A stretch of 64,000 bases of DNA from Streptomyces sp. NBC_00271 (GTDB taxonomy: Bacteria > Actinomycetota > Actinomycetes > Streptomycetales > Streptomycetaceae): assembly GCF_036178845.1 (NCBI RefSeq), contig NZ_CP108071.1:62001-126000 (forward strand). Direction: 5' to 3'. Shown one piece after another: positions 37,241-45,792 of the stretch (positions are counted from its first letter, which is position 1; the number at the start of each line of letters is the position of its first letter). The position numbers were made by a program, and so were the translations under genes. Below the pieces are notes generated by a model that ran no database searches, was not told the origin of the DNA, and saw only the letters and a program-made list of their open reading frames with translations.

Positions 37241-37594
37241 CAGTCGACTGGCCACCGCCGGTTCCTGATCTGGTCACGTGCCGGGGTTCGAGGCCGGCTT
37301 CACGCGACCCCGATCGGGGCGGGCTACCGCCGACTCAGCCCCCGGCTACGAACGAAACCCCCGCGACCGGCTGGGCTTTTCCGGCACTCGCAGCCGCACT
37401 CTGCCGCTACAGGCGATACGTCCGCCTCACCACGTGGGACACGGTCTGAAGTCATCGCAGCACCGACCAGGTTGCAAACAGCTCACTGGGTGACCAGGCG
37501 CAAGTCTTCAGGCAGTGCGTCTGCACCGATCACAGGGCACAGCCGATATGCCGAAAAACCGGCTCACAGAGCATGAGGGGAATGCGTTCCACCT
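37241..37594. other. No gene seen
   Basis: Decayed sequence between the IS5-type relic and the 3' end of the glycine-zipper protein gene; no frame gives a recognisable product. Confidence 0.35.
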
Positions 37595-38485
37595 TCATCG
37601 AGATGCACGCCGACCAGGACTCTGGGGCGGGCTATATGACCGCTGGCTGGTCGTCGGTGCGACCGGAGTTACCCCGCGCGGGGCTGGGCCCTTCAGCCTC
37701 GCGGATGCCGCTACCGTCATGCTTCCTCTGTCGAAGTCCCGCGTCTCACGTTGCTCTACGCTTGAACTCCGGTTTCCCACATTTACGGTTGGCGCATTAC
37801 TTCGTTCCCAGCGCTGCGAAGTTGCGCCAGGAGTCCAGCTCTGCGAACGCTCGGGCATCCGGCTCACCACCGCATCAGCACTGGATTGTGCCTGCTGCTT
37901 CTTTTCCCGGGAGTGCAGAACCTGACGGGCTACCTCCCCCGCCAGTAGTCCTACTCCAGCACCCAGCACCGCCCCCAGTGGCCCTCCCACCGCAAAACCT
38001 ACCAAGGCGCCGGCCACTACTGACACCCAGCGCTTCCTCCCCAGGAACTTCAAGAGACCACCGGCGCCCGATGCTTTTGGTGAACGCTGTGGCTTTTCCT
38101 GCGAGGCACCGGACGACAGCGGTTCCCGCTGGACACCGTAGCGCGACAGCGGTTCCTGCTGGACACCGTAGCGCGACAACGGTTCCTGCCCGAAGGCCGT
38201 CGGCTCGAGATATCCATTTCTAACCCTGCCCGGAGGCTCGGCGCGGTATTGTTGTAGCTCATCCTGAGAGTCTGTTTGAGAATTCCTCCGACTCTCTTCC
38301 GAATCAGGAGACGAATTACGTGTCCTCTGCGCGTCATTATGATTACTATCCCAGGAGAAGCGACTACGCGGTGCGTCGTGATCCATCTCATCAGGGCCCG
38401 CCGGCTCCTGTACGAAGTCGCTACGCCGGTCATCGTCTCCGTCGTCAGAATAACTACTGCGTCGATCGGACTGAAAATCTGGCAT
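37595..38485 (-). CDS. Disordered protein with glycine-zipper membrane segment
   Basis: 296 aa; ATG 38485 preceded by GGGAAGG. Residues 1-95 are highly polar (Ser/Asp/Arg/Gln; RRSSYSDDGDDDRRSDF). Then a 10-residue repeat EPLSRYGVQQ/EPLSRYGVQR/EPLS (101-124), a basic patch (LLKFLGRKRW), and a glycine-rich membrane hairpin (about 154-185: VVAGALVGFAVGGPLGAVLG, AGVGLLAGEV). The C-terminal ~100 residues are again Ser/Arg-rich and look disordered. No enzyme motif. Same strand and about 1 kb upstream of the conjugation cluster. It could be a structural, membrane-inserting or exported protein; function unknown. Confidence 0.75.
   Translation of the reverse strand: MPDFQSDRRSSYSDDGDDDRRSDFVQEPAGPDEMDHDAPRSRFSWDSNHNDAQRTRNSSPDSEESRRNSQTDSQDELQQYRAEPPGRVRNGYLEPTAFGQEPLSRYGVQQEPLSRYGVQREPLSSGASQEKPQRSPKASGAGGLLKFLGRKRWVSVVAGALVGFAVGGPLGAVLGAGVGLLAGEVARQVLHSREKKQQAQSSADAVVSRMPERSQSWTPGATSQRWERSNAPTVNVGNRSSSVEQRETRDFDRGSMTVAASARLKGPAPRGVTPVAPTTSQRSYSPPQSPGRRASR
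38114..38185. repeat. 30-bp tandem repeat inside the glycine-zipper gene
   Basis: Two full 30-bp units (38114-38143, 38144-38173) differing by one base, plus a partial third. They encode the EPLSRYGVQ(Q/R) repeat. Confidence 0.85.
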
Positions 38486-38849
38486 GTCTGCCTTCCCTTG
38501 GCATCTTTCCTCTCGCCCGAACTACGTAGCGCATCGGGTAGAAGGTTCAACGCAAGTCTGTGAGCCAGGGACGGCGACGAAGATGCCAGACATCCTCAGC
38601 TCACCGACTTCGGGAGGACTGTCGTACCTTCGTCGGCCCAACCTCCACCCGCCCAGGATCTCCCGTCGGCCTTCGGTGACGGGCGAGTCGACACAGGCGG
38701 ACCGTACGGTGATGGCGTCGCAAGACGCGAGTCCGGCAACCGGACCCTGAGCAGCTGGTTCACTTTCCGACTCCCCCCGCTCACGCATCGGTGCCGGGCC
38801 GTCCCAGCCCGCCGTGACGGCCGCGAGGCCGCGTCAACGCCGTCCGGAA
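38486..38849. other. Upstream region of glycine-zipper gene
   Basis: No gene recognised. The first 100 bases should hold the promoter of the minus-strand gene ending at 37595. Confidence 0.35.
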
Positions 38850-39190
38850 CGCTTGACTGTCACCGACCGCGCGAAGTGACGGCGTTTCGCGAGCGCGTCC
38901 CGATGGAGGCGGCCGAGTTGTCCGCCCCGGGACAGGACAATGCCGCGGTCGCCAGGCAGTTACGGATCAGCGTGCGATCGAACGACGCCCGCACCGGGCA
39001 TGGGAGGACGGCGGAACGCCACAGCCCCGCAGTCGAATGGGCCGGCCTCCAGGGCCAGGCTGAACGAGGCACTGCTCGAAGTGCTCGAGCGGCGGCTGGC
39101 CAAGAGGCCGGTAATGCATGGCCGGCCGAACCGGACCTGAACGCCGGCGCGGAGCAAGACCCTGATCAAACGCCGGTTCCCAGAGAGCAT
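38850..39190 (+). pseudogene. IS630-type transposase N-terminal relic
   Basis: Pieces in different frames: MEAAELSAPGQDNAAVARQL RISVRS, then PASRARLNEALLEVLERRLA KRPVMHG, then ARSKTLIKRRFP, in the order of an IS630-type enzyme (HTH, KGPASRPRLxEALFAVLE, ARIKTLIGRRF). Frameshifts separate them, and the DDE domain is absent. Confidence 0.5.
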
Positions 39191-39670
39191 GAGCCGTCCG
39201 CGATCGCGCAGATGCCGCAACCGGCACGGCTTCGACGAACGCGGCCGTCGCCACCTCGGCCCGCAACTGGGCCCGGTCCAGTCCCCGCCCCGCGAAGATC
39301 TCTTTCAAGGAGCGGCCATACGGACCTGGGGTTCCTCTCGTGTGGCGCTCTCGATCGCCGGATCGCAAGGGCGCTGGACTGCGGCCTGGAAGACGGGGCC
39401 GGGACCGCGTTGCTCGATGCGCTCGAACAGGTCCCGCACCCGCTCGGTGTCCGAGCAGGTCCAACGGCACGTTGTCGCCCTTCCCGTCGCGGAGCACGGC
39501 GGTGAAGAGCTGAGTCTTGGCCCTGAAGCAACGGGCGATCAAGCCTTGGTCCACGCCCGCGCGTTCGCCGGTGTCCCGCACGGTAGTGCGCGCGAACCCG
39601 AGCTCGGCGAGCAACTCATCCGCGGTGCCGCTGCCGCAGACGTCACGGTGTCTGTGCCGGGTGTGCTGGC
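39190..39670 (-). pseudogene. TetR-family regulator, frameshifted
   Basis: LLAELGFARTTVRDTGERAG, VDQGLIARCFRAKTQLFTAV and LRDGKGDN form a TetR HTH, followed (with a frame change near 39450) by LDRAQLRAEVATAAFVEAV. The C-terminal end and normal start are missing; it lies between IS630 and IS5 relics. Confidence 0.55.
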
Positions 39671-39894
39671 CCGGCGGCCCGATCTATACCTCGTGCCCCG
39701 TCGATCGCCGAACGCTCCGCGATCTCCTTGGTGCGAGTTCTCAAGATTACGAGGCATGGTCCCGTGCGTCGTCGGCCCCTCAGGGCGTTACAGGAGGATC
39801 GCGACGGGCCCGTCGACGGTCGACCGAGGCCGGTCGGCTCCGAGCACCACCCGATCACGAATGCGCAGGGGGCCCGCTCGCCGTCATCCCGGCC

Positions 39895-40192
39895 GGTGAC
39901 GACCGCGACGACGTCACCCATCTCCTGCCTCTGCCGCACGCCGTCCCACCCGTCCGCGGGCGGGACGGCCGGCCACGCCGCAAAGCGGTCTTCCCTCTAC
40001 GCGGAGCGCGGCTACGACGACGACTGCGGCCGCGAGACGGTCCGCGCCCGCGGCATCGTGCCCCTCATCGCCCGGCGCGGCACCGCGCAGTACAACGGCT
40101 GGTCGTCTGCCGGTGGGTAGTCGAGCGATCCTTTGCCCGGCCGCACGGCTTGCGTCGGCCGCGCGCGTCGGGAACGACGACTGGACATCCAT
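39895..40192 (+). pseudogene. IS5-type transposase C-terminal relic
   Basis: DVTHLLPLPHAVPPVRGRDG RPRRK, then in another frame YAERGYDDDCGRETVRARGI VPLIARRGTAQYNG, then RWVVERSFARPHGLRRPRAS. These are consecutive blocks of an IS5-family enzyme broken by at least two frameshifts. Confidence 0.6.
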
Positions 40193-40324
40193 GAGGTTTC
40201 CTCAGACTCGCCTGCACTACCGATCCCAACGGAAACTGGAGTCGTTGTGTCAGCGGGATAAAAGCAGTCGATCGACTGAAGCCAGTTGCCTCCGCCGGGA
40301 GCAGAGTCTGAGGGCAGGACCGTC

Positions 40325-41195
40325 CTACCCCCGAGGGCGTTCCTCCCGGGGCGTCGCGCCTGGCACCAGTCGCGCGACGCCCCCCAGTTCCACGCACCGC
40401 TCGACTGCGTTGCGACGGCGGTACTGGACCTTGTCGAAGGCCAGGGGCCAGCCACCGGCTCGTCCCCGGCGCTTGCGGTGGGCCCGCTGGTCATCAGGCT
40501 GCGCGATGGTGGCCTTGATCCCACGCCGCCTCAGATAGGCGCGGTTGCCACGACTGGAGTGCGCCTTGCCGCCGCGCACCCGGTCCGGTCGGCTGCGCCG
40601 GCCGCCCGTGCCGCGGCGCCGGTTGCGAAAGCCGTCCACCACCGGGGCGAACATCGGGCTGTCACCCCGCTGACCGGGCGAGGTCAGCCAGTACAGCCGG
40701 CGGGCCCGGCCGTCCGAGAGCAAATGGACACTGCCGGTCAGCCCACCCCCTGAGCGCCCCAACACCTCTCGTCCATCGGCCTCCTCACGCCCCGCCCCTT
40801 TTTTGCGGGTAGTCGGCCGGAGGCCTGCGGGGCGCTCCGGCCGGATGCTGATGCGCCCGGCAGGAGGCGGAGTCGATGTCCACGGCCCACTCCTGCCGGT
40901 CCGCCTGGCGGGCAGCGCCCCGCCCGGGTCGCCGGCACCGCCTCGATCTGCAACTCCTGAAGGACGTCCTTCCCGGCGGCGTCCGCCGACCAGCGGCGAC
41001 GGCCCTCGCAGACGGTCTCCCAGAGACCGTACCGCTCCGGCAGATCAGGCCGGGGCACCCGCTCCGGGCCCGGAACAACACCCCGTTGATCACCCTTCGG
41101 TGATCCGCCCGCTGCCCGCCCGGCTTGCCGCCGCCGGGCATGAGGGGTTCGATCTTCCCCCACTGCGCGTCCGTGAACTCCCGTCGCCGCACCAT
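40325..41195 (-). pseudogene. IS5-family transposase, multiply frameshifted
   Basis: Nearly full length. Start MVRRREFTDAQWGKIEPLMP GGGKPGGQRADHRRVINGVL F (from ATG 41195), middle block in another frame (DLPERYGLWETVCEGRRRWS ADAAGKDVLQELQIEA), and C-terminal block in the 40325-40765 frame (GGLTGSVHLLSDGRARRLYW L, AYLRRRGIKATIAQPDDQRA). At least two frameshifts make it inactive. It is the best-preserved member of the family whose deletion derivative lies at 21680. Confidence 0.75.
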
Positions 41196-41438
41196 ACGGC
41201 GTCCTGCCCGGCCAACCACGAGATCCACCCAACCAACCAAGAGCCATCAGAAACGGCCCAGGCGTTCTCGCGCCAGTGCGCCTGCTCGCTGCCCGTGTCC
41301 CTCTCCAGCAGCCCGCCGGGGTGGGTGATCAGCCCACCCCGGCGGGCATACACACCAGACCGGTAGGTCACTCAGGCAGAAGCCGGCCGAAGAGCAACCC
41401 TTCAACCCCTACGCCCGACCACGCCTGAATGTGCTCAC

Positions 41439-42605
41439 CTACTTGCCAGCTGTCCTCTTCGGCTGCGTCGGCTGCGTCAGCTCACCCGCGTAGTGGCGAG
41501 AGTGGTGGTTCGAAACCGGATTTTGCACTGTCGCGGCCGGGGGACGACCCGCCGCCGGGTGACTGCGCGCAGAGTCCGCGACCCCATGGCCGGAGGAGTG
41601 ACTACTCACCCTGCCCTGGTCCTCCTCACCCCCGTGGTGGCGAGACTGGTGGTTCGAAACCGGATTTTGCCCTGTCGCGGCCGGGGGACGACCCGCCGCC
41701 GGGTAACTGCGCGCAGAGTCCGCGACCCCATGGCCGGAGGAGTGACTACTCACCCTGCCCTGGTCCTCCTCACCCCCGTGGTGGCGAGAGCGGTGGTTCG
41801 AAACCGAAGGTTGCCCTGTCGCGGCCGGGGGACCAACCATCGTCGAGTACCTGGGCGGAGAGTCCGGGCCGTCGATGCCGCCAGAGAACTGGTCGCCCTC
41901 GCGGAATGCGTTCCCCGCAAAAGTTTTCGCCGCATCCACGACCCCCCCTACCATCCTCTGCAGACGGACTCGCGTCTCCGGAACAGCCCTTACGGCGGCT
42001 TCGGTGCCCCGTGACGGGTTGCTAGCGTGCTGCTCCTGCCAGTACCGGTATTCCGCTCGAGCGATGTGGTCGTGAGCCGCCAGCGCTTGAGGGCTACTCT
42101 CGGGAGTACGGTAGTACCGATCCAATTCCGGGTTCGTGAATACCTTATCAACATCACGCGCGCCATTTTCCCCCGCCGCGGCTCGGATGCTTGCGATAGA
42201 TTCCCGCACGCTGCGGCCCACCGTATGCTGATCCCGCATTCCGGCCAGGGCGCCGTCTATGTAATCCATTGCCGCCTTCCGAGGTGCGCCGGGCGGCCGC
42301 TGATCCCACGCAACACGGGCCAGTACATCCGCGCCCGAGCGCACCATGGCGCCCAAGGACCCTGGCTGCGGCTCGCGGTCAGCCGCAGCCTGATCCGCGG
42401 CTCGTCGCGACCCATCCCGCGGTTCGCTGGGGCGACCCGGCTCAGGGCGAGCATTGCCATAGCCATAGCCATAGCCATAGCCATAGCCAGCGCCTACAGG
42501 GGTGTTACCCCTGCCGTTGTAGGGAGGAGCCGCAGGAGCACGACCTGCTGGGGGGCGGTTGTCGGGTTGTTTCGGAGCACCGGGGTAGTTGTATGGTCCA
42601 GGCAT
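41439..42605 (-). CDS. Repeat protein of mobile region, helical core with 48-residue C-terminal repeats
   Basis: 388 aa from ATG 42605 (GGAG about 10 bases upstream). N-terminus Pro/Gly-rich with a GYGYGYGYGYG run (about 40-50). A helical core (~85-255) has AAMDYIDGALAGMRDQHTVG RSVRESIASIR, LDRYYRTPESSPQALAAHDH and IARAEYRYWQEQHA. The C-terminal third is a 48-residue tandem repeat (unit GRPPAATGQNPVSNHQSRHH...) about 2.5 times. No signal peptide, membrane helix or catalytic motif. Upstream of the conjugation cluster on the same strand but separated by relics. Role unknown; repeat-tailed soluble proteins of mobile elements are sometimes secreted or DNA-associated. Confidence 0.75.
   Translation of the reverse strand: MPGPYNYPGAPKQPDNRPPAGRAPAAPPYNGRGNTPVGAGYGYGYGYGYGNARPEPGRPSEPRDGSRRAADQAAADREPQPGSLGAMVRSGADVLARVAWDQRPPGAPRKAAMDYIDGALAGMRDQHTVGRSVRESIASIRAAAGENGARDVDKVFTNPELDRYYRTPESSPQALAAHDHIARAEYRYWQEQHASNPSRGTEAAVRAVPETRVRLQRMVGGVVDAAKTFAGNAFREGDQFSGGIDGPDSPPRYSTMVGPPAATGQPSVSNHRSRHHGGEEDQGRVSSHSSGHGVADSARSYPAAGRPPAATGQNPVSNHQSRHHGGEEDQGRVSSHSSGHGVADSARSHPAAGRPPAATVQNPVSNHHSRHYAGELTQPTQPKRTAGK
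41493..41830. repeat. 144-bp direct repeats
   Basis: Units start at 41493, 41637 and 41781 (GTGGCGAG in each); two complete copies and a partial third that diverges after about 41840. Copies 1 and 2 differ at only a few bases, implying recent duplication or ongoing homogenisation. Confidence 0.9.
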
Positions 42606-42902
42606 GTGAATCGATCTCCTGCTGTGTGAAGGGAAGACTGGGATACGCTCGTAGATGGCGGAGCATGGAGGCTATACGTTTTGCACCCTTCATCGGCAAG
42701 CCTCTTCACTTTCCACAACGTGGTCTCGATCAGGAAGGTTCAAATGCGACCCGCGGTTATTCCTCGGTCCGGAGGGCGGCGCCTGATAGCGCGTCCTACA
42801 TGGTCGGTTTGAGGGAGCGCCAGCAACAGAGGTACTGCAGCGAGGCCGAGAAAGACTTCTCAATGCCGGTGTCAAGCCGCAGCAGGTGCTGTCCAGACGC
42901 GG

Positions 42903-43322
42903 TTACGCCGCTGGTTCAACGCTCACCGCAATGGCTCGTCTCCGAAGGTGAACCGCCAGGGCCTCCATCTCGACGAGCGTGCCGATGAGACCGACCCCGG
43001 CGAGTTCCGTTGCCTGCGCTCGTGCTTCGCCCAAGGACAGTTCCCGTGCGCTGCGGAGGGCCTGCAGCACGGGAACAAGGCTCGGCACGTCTCCAGACAG
43101 GCGAAGCCGCGCCGGCCCGTGCGCTTGCAGCAGAGCCTGTCGAATGTTTTCGGGCGTGACGGGGCCGCTGTCTTCCTCGCACCACCCATTCGGGCAGTCC
43201 ACGCATCGCCCCTCGGTGCCCCAAGAGAGCATGCCGCGGTCGAAGAACTGACCGACATCGCAGGTCGTCGTACCCCCGCAAGCACTGCACCGGCCTGTGA
43301 CCTGTACTCCTTGTGTGATCAC
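42903..43322 (-). CDS. Small Cys-rich hypothetical protein
   Basis: 139 aa from GTG 43322, chosen because GAGGAGG lies five bases upstream. Residues ~10-55 hold CSACGGTTTC and CVDCPNGWC, two CxxC-type pairs suggesting a small zinc-ribbon. The rest is alpha/beta: SLVPVLQALRSARELSLGEA RAQATELAG, then GTLVEMEALAVHLRRRAIAV SVEP, like the ribosomal L7/L12-type C-terminal fold also used in bacterial stress or immunity proteins. No partner adjacent except the IS110 copy. Function unknown. Confidence 0.7.
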   Translation of the reverse strand: MITQGVQVTGRCSACGGTTTCDVGQFFDRGMLSWGTEGRCVDCPNGWCEEDSGPVTPENIRQALLQAHGPARLRLSGDVPSLVPVLQALRSARELSLGEARAQATELAGVGLIGTLVEMEALAVHLRRRAIAVSVEPAA

Positions 43323-43413
43323 AGGGACCTCCTCAGCGTCATGGGCCAATGCTGATGGGATCCTCCCTGAGAACTCGGCCCTGGTCGATCAGATTTGCGA
43401 TTGGCGAGAGGCC

Positions 43414-44610
43414 CTATTGGGCGGTTGCTGCTGGTGGCGTGAGTTCGTAGTGCCGCTGGTCTCGGAGAAGGGCCCACAGGACGTTAACTCGTCGCCGGGC
43501 CAGCGCCAGGACCGCTTGCGAGTGCCTCTTGCCCTCGGCTCGTTTGCGGTCGTAGTACCGGCGTGATTCCGAGCAGCAGGTGATGCTGCTCATGGCCGCA
43601 AGGAACAGGGCCCGTTGCAGACGTCGGTGATATCGCTTCGGCCGGTGTCGGTTACCGCTGACCTTGCCCGAGTCCCTGGGAGCCGGTGCCAGGCCGGCGT
43701 ACGTCGCCAGGCGATCAGGACTGCCGAAGAGATCCATGTCGCCACCGATGGCGGCCAGGATCTCAGCTCCGAGCAGGTTGCCGACCCCGGGCATGCTGGC
43801 AACGATGGCGGCCTGACTGTGGGCGCGGAAGGAAACCTCGATCTGCCGGTCGATCTCGCTGATCTTCTCGTTGAGCACGATCACTTCGCGGGCGAGCGTG
43901 GCGACCATCACTGCGACCGTCTTCTCTCCGGCAACGCTGGTGTGCTGTCGCTCGGCGGCCTCCATGGCGGTGCGGGCCAAGGCTCCGCACCAGCGGAGCT
44001 TCCGGTTCCGGAGCCACTGTTCGAGCCGGCTCGCGCCGAGCCGACGGATGGCCGCTGGCGTCTGATAGCCGGTGAGAAGCACCAAGGGGCCGTGGTTGCC
44101 CAGGTCGAGGGCACGCTCGAAAGCGGGAAAGATGCCCGTCAGGAGGCCACGAAGGCGGTTCACGGCTCGGGTGCGGTCGCAGACCAGATCGGCGCGGCGG
44201 CCGGTGAGTAGACGGAGCTCGATGATGGCTTCGTCGCCTGGCCTGATCGGCTGCAGATCGCGGCGCATGCGGGCTTGGTCCGCGATGACGTGTGCGTCAC
44301 GGGCATCGGTCTTGCCTTCGCCGCGGTAGCCGGCCGTGGCCCGGTTCACGGTCCGGCCGGGGATGTAAAGCACCTCCTGGTCGTGGTTGAGCAGGAGAGC
44401 GATGACGAGAGCGGCCCCGCCGTCGGCAAGGTCGATGGCCCAGATCACCTCGTCGCCCAAGGCGAGAACGTCGGTGATCAGCTGCAAGAGGTCAGGCTCG
44501 TCATTGGCCACCCGCCTCGATAACAGCTTGGTTCCCTCCCCGTCGATGACGAAGCAGTGGTGGTGGCCCTTGCCGGCATCTATGCCGGCCCAGATGCGAT
44601 TCATCTTCAT
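43414..44610 (-). CDS. IS110-family transposase, intact
   Basis: 398 aa. N-terminal RuvC-like DEDD domain (IWAGIDAGKGHHHCFVID, GKTDARDAHVIADQARMRRD) and C-terminal Transposase_20 domain (ASMPGVGNLLGAEILAAIGG, GKVSGNRHRPKRYHRRLQRA) are unbroken. IS110 elements move through a circular intermediate and have no terminal inverted repeats, so exact ends cannot be set by eye; some members use a bridge RNA from their noncoding end. Apparent relatives are broken at 24871 and 44848. Confidence 0.9.
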   Translation of the reverse strand: MKMNRIWAGIDAGKGHHHCFVIDGEGTKLLSRRVANDEPDLLQLITDVLALGDEVIWAIDLADGGAALVIALLLNHDQEVLYIPGRTVNRATAGYRGEGKTDARDAHVIADQARMRRDLQPIRPGDEAIIELRLLTGRRADLVCDRTRAVNRLRGLLTGIFPAFERALDLGNHGPLVLLTGYQTPAAIRRLGASRLEQWLRNRKLRWCGALARTAMEAAERQHTSVAGEKTVAVMVATLAREVIVLNEKISEIDRQIEVSFRAHSQAAIVASMPGVGNLLGAEILAAIGGDMDLFGSPDRLATYAGLAPAPRDSGKVSGNRHRPKRYHRRLQRALFLAAMSSITCCSESRRYYDRKRAEGKRHSQAVLALARRRVNVLWALLRDQRHYELTPPAATAQ

Positions 44611-45792
44611 CCCGAGTCAGTCGTACTGATTCTCTGCAGACGACCTCACCGGCGTTGTCCTACTCAGCGATCTACTCGCAACTCTCAATGAGCGGCCCGG
44701 TCGTCGGTGGGGTCCCAGGCGGCCAAGTCTGTTCAGCCACGAGCGGCGACACCTCAGTAGCCCCTCCCAGAACCCCCAGGCGACAGGACCCTACGAATGG
44801 CCCGATCAACCCGCCTAGAAGGTAGGACACCTCAGGCACTTAGCGTGTCAAGCTGCAGCGGCGAGGTCGACGGGGAAAGCAGTGTGTTCGTCGAACGGTT
44901 TGCGGTGCTGGAGGCAGTGGTAGAGCTGGCCGAGCATGCGGTTGAAGAGGTTCCTCTGGGCGGCTGCGTGCCAGTCTCCGTGCTCGTCGCGGCGCCTGCG
45001 GTAGTGGGTCTTGGCGCCTGGTGAGGCGGTGATCGCGGAGAAGGCCCAGAGGTAGCCGACATGGTTGAGCCGGTCGTTCTTCACCCACCGGCGCGTGATG
45101 CTCGACTTCTTGCCGGAGGCTCTGGTGATGGGGGAAGCCCCGGCGTATGCCTTCAAGCCGCGAGCGTCGGCGAAGCGGTTGCGGTCGTCTCCGATCTCGG
45201 CGAGCACCCGGGCGCCGAGCTGGATGCCGAGTCCAGGGAAGCTGAGGATGATCTGTGCGCCGTGAGGCGCTTCGTTGTATCCCCGACGCAGTTGGGAGGA
45301 ACTCAGAGGAATGTTCTTGGGTCACCTGGCTTACCTGGACGCGAAAGCGCGAGGGGACAATCGCATGCCAGGAAAGCGGTGGTCACCTGGAGGCGTTCAG
45401 GGTGAGGTGCCGCGAGACCCGCGCGATATGGCCAAGGCTGGATTGCTTGAAGTCCAATCTCCAAAGAGGTGTAAAGCTGTCACGCCCGCCGGAACAACGC
45501 CTGTTACCGACGCCGCGCCATGCCCCGGCATAGAGATCAGGCTGAGGCAGCCTCTGTGGCGCGGGGCGCCGCCCAACGAGGGTGGTCAAGGAGATGAGTG
45601 GGCGGCCTACGTCGTGCTCGACACGTACAGCGAAGACGTACCACGGGATCACCTACAGGGCGCGCGCCCCATGGTGACGGAGTGCCCGTAGTAGTCGCGG
45701 AAGTTTCGATCCGCCAAGGAGCCCGGGAAAGCCGGAGCACAAGGCGAAGGGGCACAGGTGAAAGGGATGTCCAGTGAAGGGAGGTATGCGTA

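Noticed and set aside
41493..41830. CRISPR-like array
   Set aside because: Repeat period is 144 bp with no unique spacers, and the whole unit is coding.
42437..42490. Hexanucleotide repeat as a regulatory microsatellite
   Set aside because: It encodes the Gly-Tyr run of the repeat protein in frame and needs no separate explanation.
28118..43322. Complete integrative conjugative element
   Set aside because: No integrase, relaxase, origin of transfer or attachment-site direct repeats were found within the window, so the extent cannot be claimed.
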